Assembly (NCBI RefSeq): GCF_026213295.1
Contig: NC_079415.1
Span: forward strand, 25,152,610 to 25,216,609
Source of the DNA: Gadus chalcogrammus
Lineage: Eukaryota > Chordata > Actinopteri > Gadiformes > Gadidae
Direction of reading: 5' to 3'
DNA: 64,000 bases
In this document: positions 1-10,209 of the stretch, piece by piece
How positions within the stretch are numbered: the first letter of the stretch is position 1
Layout: each line of letters opens with the position of its first letter
Notes under the pieces: generated by a model
Seen by the model: the letters and a program-made list of their open reading frames with translations, nothing else
What the model was told of the DNA's origin: nothing
The model's database searches: none
Translations under genes and position numbers: made by a program

Positions 1-720
1 AAAATCATTTAGAGCCTTGAAAAGTTAATCTGCTGTTGTGCGGGCAGGGAGGGGAATGCGAAACAAAAAATACTCGCGCACATTTAGCTCTTCAATAAAC
101 CTGACGTACACCATCAATTGAGCGCAGTGTGGAACGTCAGTGGACTCATCCAGTTGTATGGCGTGTATGGGGCTTTTGCAAACACTGTTCACCACCTGTT
201 CTTTGACGTCGTAAGCCATGTCGGATATTCGTCGCTGGATGGTGTTGTCAGATACTGGGATCGTGTCAAGTTTAGCTGCAGCTGCTTCTCCCAGCATCAC
301 TGAACACATTTCTCTAGCTGCAGGGAGCAGATATGTTTCTCCATCAGTATGGGGCTTGCCTGCCTTCGCTATACGGAGAGCAGCTCGATAAGATGCCTCA
401 GTTGCCTTGACGTTAGTGGTGCCAAACGAACGAATTACTGCTTTTTGTGACCGCAATTCATCACGTTTCCTCTCAAAAAACTCCAGTGGCTTGTTAACTA
501 AAGTCGTGTGCTTTGTTTCCATATGACGGCGCAGTTTGCATGGCCGCATACTATCGTTAGCCAAAACCTCTTTGCACACCACACATTGTGGCAGAGGTGC
601 ACTCTCGGAACCCGACCATGTAAACCCTATTTTTAAGTAATCGGGATCATATTTCCTACGTTTTTTTGTGGGCTCCTCCCTTTCTGCTGACTTCGGTGGT
701 TGTATCAGAAAGCGATGCAT
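1..720 (-). pseudogene. BED-finger hAT transposase, N-terminal part, in-frame stop
   Basis: The reading frame starts at an ATG at 720 and gives about 231 residues. It has a lysine/arginine-rich leader, then a BED-type zinc finger near residues 45-70 (CVVC followed by HMETKH), and a region with DESTDV near residues 193-198 that matches the first catalytic aspartate region of ZBED5/SCAND3-like hAT transposases. An in-frame TAA lies at 25-27. The same frame stays open beyond it to the window edge with residues that look like continued transposase, so I read the stop as a mutation in a decaying copy rather than a true C-terminus. The product would be a nuclear DNA-binding transposase. Assignment to this ZBED class is from family knowledge; activity is unlikely. 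Confidence 0.75.
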
Positions 721-880
721 TTTTCAATGGGCCAACTTGTTCACACACGCAAGCACGAACAATGAGAATAACTGCTATTGTAACTGCTAACTGCTAATAT
801 TTCTTCGCTTGTTTCGCGCCTCCCCTGCGACTCTTTGGCGCCCCCCAGGGGAGGCGCGCCTCACCTATTGAAAACCACTG
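1..880 (-). mobile_element. hAT transposon, 5' portion, running off the left edge
   Basis: On the minus strand the element begins at 880 with the hAT-type terminus CAGTGGTTTTCAATAGG. It is followed by a GC-rich leader and then a BED-finger transposase reading frame that leaves the window at position 1. The 8 bases outside the end (881-888, ATCTAAAC) would be one copy of the target duplication, but the other end lies outside the window, so this cannot be confirmed. Placement in hAT rests on the CAGTGG-type end plus the BED-finger protein. Confidence 0.75.
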
Positions 881-888
881 ATCTAAAC

Positions 889-3587
889 AGTCAGGTTGGC
901 CAAAAAAATTGGTGGGAATTTTTTGCTCGAAATTACACTCTTTAGATGTGTTGTATATCACCACTTGTTATTTGTCGTCCATTAACACACTTGTTGAAGA
1001 AAAGATTTGTATTGGCCTTTTTGGCCAGGTTGTAGGATCATGCAGACCTTTTGCCTTTGCCCTCTGTGTTGGCTTGTGGAGTGGCCAGTAGCTGCATGTC
1101 TTCTGAAATAGAAAACAAAATAGTTTGGCAGAACTTGCATAGAATTTTTGACATGATTGACATAAATGTTTTTTGCATTTACTTACATCTCCCTCTTTTG
1201 TGATCCAATTACTGGCCACTATACCAACTGTCTTTTCCCCCAAAAACTCCACTATCAGGCATGAAAATCACTCACCTTTCGGCGAAATTCGCCGTTTTGA
1301 AACCAAAATAGGTGACCTCCGTGAATCGTGTAGATTCAATGAAAAAATATTTATGGGGGGAGGGGGGGGTCCTGGGGGGTCCTGTGCAAAGTTGTTTACT
1401 TTGCACAGGACCAATAAAATACCAAATAGGATTTTTAAAGCTTTGGAAGTTTATTTACAAAACTATTTACAAATATTTTGTAGTCAACATATAAAATCGA
1501 TCGGGCGGAGAATTGCAATGCGTATCCGACATCCCGACGGAGGCCCGTCGTTAGACCTGGGCATTCGAGGCTTTAGCCCCGGATCTTTTGGGAATAACCC
1601 CGGATCGCTGTGCCGTAAAAAAACATCATAATGCTGAAAATAGCCCCGTAGAGTTTGCTTCTTTGTGATTGAATTACCAGCAGCCACAGATGCAACATTG
1701 TAGCGAGTGAAAACCGCAAAATTCTGCCGTGTCCACAGGTTCGAACAGAGTGACACACAAACACACACACATACACATAGTTTTTCACCCACTCGGTATC
1801 CAGCTTGTTCCACGCTTAAAGCACCCAGGCTACTATGCGGCGAGCTGGGGCTCTCATGTTCTCCCCTGCTGTGTATTCCTATTCCGCATCCTATTCCGCA
1901 TCCCTGCCATCCAGTTGTCATACGATTCATGCAGACTGGTTTTGAACGGCTGATTCCATGGATGTTCTTTGCGTGTGCCGAGTTTTCCTGCCGATGTGGC
2001 GAAGCTGTATGGTTATGCTGAGAGCTTAAATAAATGCACTATATGAACAATTATTGAAGTTTAACATTTTGTTCAGCACATTTGACAACTGACAGATGCA
2101 ATATTGTAGCCAGTGAAAATCGCAAAATTCTGACTTGTACATTAATGGGCAAATTTAGAATCATTAGTTGCAAAATGTTGCAAATTTGATTCTCTATGCA
2201 AAGCCCATCATGTCGATATTGCTGTTTAGTGCTGCTCTAGTTTGCACAGATACAGGAGACCCGCAGTGAATTCAACCCAGTCCACTTGACATCTAGGCGC
2301 ATGAGTGTTTATTTGGCTACAGGCTTTTCTAATGTCTCATTTTGGCTGCTTTAGGCCTATGTGGTGCACTTTCCTATCCATAACGTAAACATTAACCTAT
2401 TCAGTAGGCCTGCCCCGACGTGAGTCAGACATGACGATTTGTCTTTCCTTTACTTCTCAAACTACGTGACAATTGCATGTTCATCAGCCCGACTTTCAAA
2501 TTTCCTTCGGGGGAGAAACCCCCAAACCCCCGTTTTAAAAGGACTCTTCTGGGCTACAGCCCCGGATGTTTTCAATTGCTAGCGACGCTCTTCTCCGTAG
2601 TCTGTCTTCCACTCGTCACCCAACGGTGCGTACCGTTCAGACAACACGAATCTCAGATATTCCACCACGATTTAACATGTCACACTGTCGGAAGACTGGC
2701 CACACTATAAGATTCACGTTTTGCAAGATATTTAGACCCTATTGGACCCCCCTAGAGGGATAATATCCTTCTCACCTTTTTCACCCCTGACCCGTTTTCA
2801 TGCCTGCACTATACTATACATTCTGTAATCAAGAACAGAGAGGTTAATTTGATACAGTAAAGAATAATTTTGTCTGCATAAGAAATTGCAATGATAATAC
2901 ACTGATGAGAGCGCAAATGACAACATACTGCAATGTCATGAAGAATGGCCATGAAGATGATTTTTCCCCAACAGGTATTTTAATTGCCTTTATTTTTTCA
3001 GGTTGTCTTTTTGGATCCATCTCAAAACAGTGTCATTGTTCTTGTATTTCAGCACTCCGATTAATGAGGAGTCACAAGGGACACTGAAAAGTGGATCTGG
3101 GTGCTGGTGTACACGGCACAGCTGGCTTCCATCCCTCTCCTCTATGACCTCACAACATTCGCCGCGATTCAAAATAAAAGAAGAATTGGACCTCTGCCTT
3201 CCATACTCTAACGTGTGATTGAGGTTTCAATATAATCTAGCCATAAACTGTCTTATAGCAGGCTTCAGACCAAAGATTTGCGAAGAAAAATACATGCAAA
3301 ATCCTACAAACCGGCAATATTTTACAACACAGATACCACAATTGAGAAGGGTTCACACCCATGCAACCTCTCACTTTACTTTACTCTCACTTTACCACTC
3401 ACTTTTACTAACTAGCCTGCTGGTAAAGTTAACCAATAAAGCTTTAGCCAAAAAGTTATGTGAATTTATTAGCATACTTGTTACGCGACTGATGTTTTCC
3501 AAAGAGTAGCGTTCCTCACGCAAAGTGGATAAGTCTTTTCTTCTACTCTCCTAATCATCGTGAAGCCTCTGCTGGACTTGACTGACG
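889..3587. other. unassigned intergenic stretch with a short repeat and a hairpin
   Basis: I see no supportable gene. A 44-bp segment at 1689-1732 recurs imperfectly at 2095-2138 in the same orientation, a strong hairpin lies at 1378-1412, G-rich runs lie at 1354-1380 and a short CA run at about 1750-1775. Open frames here are short and lack family motifs. An acceptor-like pyrimidine tract precedes 3001, but no exon could be supported. Confidence 0.4.
1378..1412. repeat. perfect 15-bp hairpin with 5-nt loop
   Basis: The arm GGTCCTGTGCAAAGT (1378-1392) is followed by the loop TGTTT and its exact reverse complement (1398-1412). It directly follows a G-rich tract. It may be the remnant of a small inverted-repeat element; no target duplication was found. 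Confidence 0.7.
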
Positions 3588-4440
3588 TTAAAGGTCCCAT
3601 GACATGAAAATCTCACTTTGTGAGGTTTTCTAACATAAATATGAGTTCCCCTAGCCTGCCTATGGTCCCCCAGTGGCTAAAACTAGCACTAGCTGTTCCG
3701 CTCGCCTTTGAAAAAACGGAGGCTCAAGCGCGCTGATTTGGAATGTCTGTATTCATGACGTCATCAGGAATCTCAGCTCCTCCCCTTACTCTGCCTGGCC
3801 CGCCCAGAGACGTTGGCCCGCCAATGAGACTCGACCGTGCGAGCGCCACATGTGTGTGTGTGAATACACACACTGTAACGCAAGTGTTTCTTGTCGGTTC
3901 TTTGACGTGTCTTGTATTTCCACAACGAGACTGTCGTGGGGGTTATCTGAGCCATGGTTGAGAAGGAATTGGGGGAAAGGAACTTTGGTTTGACTCGCTG
4001 AAGTACATGAACTGCGACATGCCGCCGGTTGCTGCGAGGCACCACCGCCCGGCAGCGGGCAGCCGGCAGCGCGCGGTTCAGTCGACTTCAGGTTGATGTG
4101 AAAGTGGAAGAACCAGAGACGTTGCAGAACCCGACAAAGTCGTTTGTGATTCATAATATCGTCTGGAGGCGCACACAATATGTTATATGATATAGATATC
4201 TATGTATTATATGATATTATTTAGATATAGAGCTCCAGGACTGTAACGCAAGTGTTGTACACTTCCTTGTTATTTGGATAACCGTTCTACTGTTGGTGTG
4301 ATGGCGCATAACACGTCGGACTCTCGTCTCTGGTATTTCTACAACGAGACTCGTATTGGGGGTTATCTCAGCCAAGGTTGAGAATGAATTGGGGGGAAGG
4401 ATCTTTGGCTTTGACTCCCTCAAGAACATGATCACTTGGT
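3588..4440. mobile_element. partial copy (one arm) of a TTAA-flanked inverted-repeat element
   Basis: It begins with TTAA followed by AGGTCCCATGACATG, the same terminus found at both ends of the complete element at 24905-27845, and runs through the same internal sequence. Two related internal modules are recognisable (about 3878-4030 and 4244-4430), each containing GTAACGCAAGTGTT, an ACAACGAGACT motif and a block resembling GGTTGAGAA-GAATTGGGG. Similarity stops near 4440 without a second terminus. TTAA target use suggests the piggyBac or Kolobok class, but no transposase is present to decide. Confidence 0.75.
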
Positions 4441-5195
4441 TTTTATGGCATACCAACAGTGAGTAAACGGGAAGGGACAGAAACAGAGGATTTGAGCCAG
4501 CGTTTCAACCTTGTTTCTGTTCAATTGTTCCTTTTGCGTCACTTTTGGGCATTCTGTTATTCAATTTCGTTTTTGTTCAATTCAGCCACACAGAATAGAC
4601 CATCTTGCAATGTACTGTGTAAATACAAATATTAAAATGAAACATTGACATGGAGATTCTTATTTCCTGTGTCATACTATATACAAATCTTAAAGGCAGC
4701 TTTCTGTAACTTACGATTACCACAGGTCATGTTTTAGGGATATCATTTTTTTCATGTGCATTTAATGGTGTCACAAATTATAACAATAGAATTACAACAA
4801 ACTGTAAAACAAAGTGTGGAAATGGTGCCATCGACTTTGTTTTAAAGCAAAATAAGATTTAGGTAAGCATAGACAATCGACTCTTAATCAAATTTTATAT
4901 CGAAAAGGAAAGCTTGCATTAACAATGTTTGGTCTTCTCTGTGCCAAGTATTGCACAGGCTGCAGAGGGCATGGAGATTACTTGGACCCTTCTCATAGCT
5001 GTGAGCTACTGGCATAAAATCAAGACCGATTTGGTCAAACTCGGTAAACCAGACACAATTGTTCTTGTATAGCTGTCCTCTCACACTTTTTCATTTTGCT
5101 TGAAGTGTTAACTGTTCCTCAGTATAAGATATGTGTGTGTGTGAACAGAAAGTATTAAATACTTAAATTTTTTCTTTTTCCAGGGACTGAACTGA
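4441..5195. other. unassigned AT-rich stretch left of the THAP element
   Basis: No gene or recognisable repeat is seen. The minus-strand frame at 4884-5084 has no family motif. A pyrimidine-rich tract ending in CAG lies just before 5184, next to the insertion point of the following transposon. Confidence 0.3.
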
Positions 5196-5837
5196 AAGGG
5201 GTAGTTCGGAATTTTGGACTTAGGGCCTGATTCCCAAGTGAGCAATGATATTCTTTATCACTGGAGACAGTTTTCAACACATTTCATTCAGTCCTTCTAG
5301 TTGCAGAGTTCGCTCGTGCTAGGCTAGCGCACGGCAACGGGCAATGCTAGCCTGCTATTAAAAACAGTCTTACCCACTCCACAGTACACCCGAGGTAAAT
5401 CAATTATAACGCCAGACTATAGATTTAAATGTCTGTGTTGATAGAATTAGGGTGACCAGATTTGAGTTTGTGAAAAAGAGGACTCTTCGTCGCATTCGGC
5501 CTCGGCCGAAGCATCACGGCCGAGGCGAAAACATGGGTATTTTTTCTTTAGTTCGTCCGTGAACTTACATTTACGTTTAGGCATGGCTGCAGATGTAATG
5601 TGCTGTTGTAAACAGAGTGGAAGCGGCAAGGTGCTCAACGTTGCCAGATTGGAAATGGCAAAGTAATATACCAAAGGCTCAAAATGGTCGTATTTGGAGG
5701 ATAATTATCGTGGCTCTGGCAACCCTGAGATCGGTCGCCCAATGACAGACTCTCTCTACAGTCAGCTCGCGCACGAAGGTGGAACGTAAGGGAGATACCA
5801 TTTCCAGAACTTGGAAGGCCGTAATAACCATAGACAT

Positions 5838-6959
5838 CAGTGGCGGCTGGTGGTTTTTAAAGTGAGGGAGGAAGGACTGCACGCTTGGTTGCCATTGGCC
5901 TGCTTGCACTGTTGGTGTATGGTGGCATAAGAATGTGAGACTCAAGTTGTTTCAGGGTGTTTTGGTGAACTACAAAATAGCAGGGAGGGAGTTATGTGAA
6001 CAAAATGTATACAAAGCCACCAGTGGCATCACTGTAATTTGAGAAGGAAATTTAGCAAAGCATATTAGTCAAATCAGGCCTACTATTGATTTGTAAAAGT
6101 AAATAAAAAAATCTGGGCCTATTATTGGGCCTATTTTTGCCCTCACTGACTGAAGTTATTTAGCTATGTTTATTTTCAGTTACAATTGCTTGTAATGCTA
6201 CCAGTAAGTCATGCGTACCTAGCAAACCATGTAGCACAACACTGACGTTGCCATTACTTCTGATGACCTTGATTTTGGGAAGTGGTCTACCTCTTTCTGA
6301 ATGAATGGAATGGTTTTTGTAATAAGACGTTAACAATGTCCTCCGTATCCAATGTTTCCATTGTGCATTTAGGATCTCGCTATCGCAGATTTCACTTGCT
6401 CTGCGTCTCTCAGACTGAGCACCGCGGCAATGCAGACCGGGTTTGTTATCGACAGCGTTGCCAGATTGGGCAGATTTCCCGCCCAATGATAATTTTTCCA
6501 GCCTAACATGGTTAAAACTAGCCCAATTGGGTGGGAAATTGGACCAATCTGGCAACACTGCTCAACATCCAGGGATCCTGCTTATTGGTTCATAGCACAG
6601 ACGGATAGATTTTTGCGCGAATCAGACCCCTTAAGGTCCCACCCACTCAGAGGAGGATTTTCCTCCTCTCTCCCATTGAAACCCATGTTATCCACCGGCC
6701 GCCAGTACTTTCGAGAAAATGAATGGGAGTGGACGGCGGCGAAGGGAGGACGTTCCTCCCTGAAGTAATTGTCAATAGGCGATAGGGGGTGCTAATGTCC
6801 CTTTACCTAGGGAAACGAACATTATATATTCAAAGGCAATAAAGTAGTCATATTTAAGGGCATTAATTCATTACAATAGTCGGGGCAATCTACATTTTTT
6901 ATTCTCAACAATTTTAGGGAGGATCTTCCTCCCTCTCCTCAATGGAGAAGCCTCCACTG
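5838..6959. mobile_element. hAT-type element nested in the preceding hAT element
   Basis: It starts CAGTGGCGGCTGGTGG, ends in CCTCCACTG, and is flanked by ATAGACAT on both sides (5830-5837 and 6960-6967). The related element at 23416-23897 contains the uninterrupted sequence around 23662-23671, which serves as a paralogous empty site. No transposase is present. A small inverted-repeat element lies inside at 6453-6560. Confidence 0.9.
6453..6560. mobile_element. about 108-bp miniature element, innermost of the nest
   Basis: The ends are inverted copies of each other: CAGCGTTGCCAGATTGG on the left and CCAATCTGGCAACACTG on the right. The centre carries further inverted CCCAAT/ATTGGG blocks, so the unit is nearly one palindrome. 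The CAG...CTG ends suggest a hAT-derived MITE, but the flanking octamers do not match, so the duplication is lost or the ends are misplaced. Confidence 0.6.
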
Positions 6960-7335
6960 ATAGACATATACAATGGTAATAACTAGTAGGTTATGTGAAA
7001 GACCCAGAAACACAAATATGCGACGAGGCAAAAACAAATATGCGACGAGATAATGTCCGAAAACCGGACATTATCATCAATTAATAAAAAAAACCTGGAC
7101 GCCCCGGACGGGACGTAAAAAGTGGACATGTCCGGGGAAAAGAGGACGTTTGGTCAGCCTAGATAGAATAATGTTAGAAATAAAACTAACCTTGCATCGC
7201 ATGAATCATCGAGGGACTACTTTCTCAGCAGAAGCGGAATTTTACTATGCGCCGGTTAGTTTTGTAACCGAATCACGACACAAGAACGTAAACAGAGAAG
7301 CGTGGGACAGAAGCGCAATTGAACGACTAGGCAAC

Positions 7336-7560
7336 ATGGTGGTTCAGTGTGCTTTTAGAAATTGTAGAAATATACGCTACAGATGTGCACCACAAAGTTT
7401 CCACCAATTTCCAGTGTGAGATCCAGAAAGGACTCAACTGTGGCTTGTTGCTGCTGGCTTGGACATCAAAACACCGGCTCGTACATGTACGGTTCGTTGG
7501 ATACAACAAATTCCTCATAATCGTCTTCAAAAGCAGATGCATCGCTAAGTCCTCCAAACG
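7336..7560 (+). pseudogene. THAP zinc-finger domain of a decayed transposase
   Basis: The ATG at 7336 opens MVVQCAFRNCRN, the first half of a C2CH THAP finger, followed by SFHQFP. An in-frame TGA at 7417-7419 follows immediately, and the same frame then continues DPERTQLWLVAAGLD, which is the conserved middle of THAP domains. The frame closes after roughly 45 more residues. THAP domains are sequence-specific DNA-binding modules of P-element and Kolobok transposases and of THAP proteins. The second metal-binding Cys-His pair is not clearly preserved, and no RNase-H-like catalytic part follows, so this is a non-functional remnant. Confidence 0.75.
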
Positions 7561-8026
7561 TGGCCATATCTTGTTAATTGAATACGCTAATAGAATTCCT
7601 TCGTTCACTGTACTGTGCGTTTGTAGCAATGACAGCGGCAGGTAAACAAACTAGAGCCGGTAACCTAGGTATCAGTCCGCCGCTGCCGTAGCCTACTACC
7701 AGGAATATAACACTGCTGCTGTGACCCAGCAATTCCCTCAAAATGCAATGCAATGCAAGGTTGGTTTTATTTCTAACATTATTCTATAAACAGACATTTA
7801 AATGTATAGTCTGTCGTTATAATTGATTTACTGGTGTACTGTGGAGTGGGTAACACTGTTTTTAATAGCAGGCTAGCTTGCCTGTTGACGTGCGCTAGCC
7901 TAGCACGAGCGAACTATGCAACTAGAAGGACTGAATGAAATGTGTTGAAAACTGTCTCCAGTGATAAAGAATACCAAAGCTCACTTGGGAATCAGGCCCT
8001 TTGTCCAAAATTCCGAACTACCCCTT

Positions 8027-8656
8027 CAAGACGCCATTTGGGAGACATCCGGAATCAACAGGACATCTTCACAACCCTGACTCGGCATCAACAGTTGAGC
8101 CAGCCTCTCTGCAGCTTAAGGACAACTTCAGCTTGATCGAAAACTGGGGGGCAATTAACTTTAGGGTCTATTTGTGCTTCCCTGTCCATTTTATACCTTG
8201 TGAATCACATGGGAATCACTGTTTTAATTGGGGGATGACGGCTAGTCGTTTTGCCAGGGGATCAATGTAGTCCTGGGGTTAACTAGTCATATTCTCATTT
8301 GGCTGTATTGTGTTTGTGTGCAGCCAGCACATGGAAGTTCAGGCAGTTGCATATCTATTTTACAGCATTCAAATTGTGATAGACATTACTCTTGATGTTT
8401 GAGGATTTCCCCTGCATCACATAATTGACGCATGAACTGATGTTGGATTGGGACCACTTAATGACTTTTTGATTGAATAATTTGTTAAATGCAATAATTG
8501 AATTATAATATTTAAACTGGGGTTATAATGTGTGGTTATTTTCTCATGCAATTCCATACAACATATTGGTTCTGTGGAATTATTATACAATTAACTTAAA
8601 ATTGCACTGGACAGCAATAACATTAGTTTGGATTGGATTCTGATTAGCAGTCAATA
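8027..8656. other. unassigned stretch between the THAP and Harbinger elements
   Basis: No gene, repeat or terminus was recognised. The plus-strand frame at 8001-8270 begins inside the terminal repeat of the preceding transposon and has no family motif. Confidence 0.3.
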
Positions 8657-9789
8657 GCCGCGTTTACATGGACACATCTATGCCGCATAGATTTCTATGC
8701 GGCATAGAAAATGGTCATGTATACGCCTCATTCGGAATACAATTATCTGTTCGGCATAGATTCTATGCCGAATAGAATAGGTGGTGTAGTCCGTTTTAAA
8801 TTGCCATGTATACACTTATTCCGCATAGATTGAGGTTTAACTTAGAGCAGCCGCAGTAGTTCGCAATTGGTCCACTGAGCTCCATCGGTACTTTTAAGCA
8901 CACCGAACTTCACCGCTGTCAAGGAAAGTGGATTTATTGCCTGATTCACGTCTTTGTTATCACTCCGTAAAAGTAGTCCGGTAAGCGTGTCCGGTTGCTA
9001 AGCGCCGGGACATGGGTGTTTATTAATGACGTGTTCGCGTATCGTATAGTGTCCGCACTAGTGGTGGTTAGAACGAACGAACCGAACTGGTTCTTCTCTC
9101 TCGTTCGTCTCGTTCGTCTCGTTCGTGACTCAGAATTGACTCCTCCCAGACCCACGACTCGCTGACAGTTCGTTCACTCACTCACTGTGTGAGTGGTGAA
9201 GACGAGGGACCGAGGCGACTCACGAGAGCCAGACAATCGTATGCAAGCCAGTAAATAAACCGATTTCTTGGGGGAAAAAACTAAAGGGCTTAGTGAGCGT
9301 ACGATAATACGATTAAATATCAGTGAAATGGTAAATGCATGTTGTCTTGGTATTTTCTGTGTCATGCCAGATTAATAAAATATTTAAATGTGTCGTCAAT
9401 CTGTCTTGTTCTTTCATGGTTCGTTCTGCTGCACGCGACCTGGGACCCCACCATGGTGGATCTTGATCGATTCTCGAGTGGGGGTGGCCATCTTCACAAT
9501 AGTGTTGTTACTGTTAACCCAAGAAAAATTAAATATGCCGCGAATAAACACAACTGTACACAAATTACTTTTAAACTCCATCATTGCTAAATCAAGTCTA
9601 TTATCTTGCTGATTTGTTAAGCTTCCGATAATCAACTACCCCCCCCACCCGCCCCTCTTGTCAAACTTCACCTTGAATGTGGGGAAGGGGGCATTTTGAT
9701 CCTTGGCCTATTAATTTAAGGAAATGTCATTATGCATACATTAAACAAAGCTGTTGAATAACTCAAAGGCCATTGAATAAAGATGCTAA

Positions 9790-10159
9790 TGTGGAAATTG
9801 CAATAAGTGAAGAACACAACTTCGCACGTTGAGCACACAGCCGTGTGACTCGTTTCTTTTGTCAAAGAGAAAAGACGGAAATCAAAGCGTGCTGAAGGTA
9901 AACAAATCCGGCATGGGCTCTGACGTCATGAGGCGCCGTAATCCTTTAAGGGACCGCGATCCCTGAACCACCAAGACAGTAAATGACATGCAGTAAACGA
10001 CATTGTCGTTTACTGCATGTCATTTACTGTCTTGGTGGTTCAGGGAACGCAGTATTTTGTTATGTGTTGTTCTTTCAATTGTGTTGTCGTTACGACAACA
10101 CAATTGAAAGAACAACGCATAACAAAATACTGTAGGTGAATTATGTTACACTCACTACA
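9790..10159 (-). repeat. 3' LTR of the Gypsy element, palindromised
   Basis: On the element strand it begins TGTAGTGAGTGTAACA directly after the G-rich tract and ends TTTCCACA, giving TG...CA ends. The boundaries were set by comparison with the solo LTR at 24747-27957, which matches in both halves and has its own target duplication. Unlike that copy, this one contains two consecutive long palindromes (9961-10132). It contains TTTAAGGG at 9945-9952, the uninterrupted version of the TTAA site used by the element at 24905. Confidence 0.8.
9961..10132. repeat. two adjacent long palindromes inside the LTR
   Basis: Palindrome 1 has perfect 42-nt arms (9961-10002 and 10004-10045) around one base. 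Palindrome 2 has 41-nt arms (10050-10090 and 10092-10132) with one mismatch, also around one base. The solo LTR at 27862-27937 contains the same sequence once, without inversions, so the palindromes were created in this copy or its sublineage. Arm 1 also carries a 14-bp internal duplication that the solo LTR lacks. Confidence 0.9.
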
Positions 10160-10209
10160 CACGTCCCCCCAGAATTCACCATCAGAAGAAAACAAGAACA
10201 AAACAGTCA

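Larger units (their letters stand above)
5448..7161. mobile_element. hAT-type non-autonomous element inserted in the THAP transposon
   Basis: It begins TAGGGTGACCAGA and ends in TGGTCAGCCTA, flanked by the 8-bp duplication GATAGAAT (5440-5447 and 7162-7169). The subterminal sequence (AAAAAGAGGAC on both ends in inverted orientation) is shared with the shorter relative at 23416-23897. It encodes no transposase. Eight-base duplications and this terminal motif fit hAT. A further element is inserted at 5838. Confidence 0.9.
5196..8026 (+). mobile_element. THAP-domain DNA transposon with about 280-bp inverted termini, heavily interrupted
   Basis: Both ends carry AAGGGGTAGTTCGGAA and stay closely similar for roughly 280 bp in inverted orientation (5196-5447 continuing at 7170-7200, against about 7770-8026). 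Subtracting the 1.7-kb nested insertion leaves about 1.1 kb. The interior carries a THAP zinc-finger start on the plus strand, which fits a P-element-like or Kolobok-like transposon. I could not identify a target-site duplication, so the superfamily stays open. The copy is non-autonomous: only the DNA-binding start of a transposase is left. Confidence 0.75.

Noticed and set aside
2990..3218. Possible exon: pyrimidine-rich tract plus CAG before 3001, and a protein-like minus-strand frame at 2990-3172
   Set aside because: Neither strand gives a frame with matching donor, conserved motif and neighbouring exon.
4884..5084. Minus-strand frame with Cys pairs (HALCSLCNTWH)
   Set aside because: Looks like a zinc motif but has no recognisable family, start context or neighbours.
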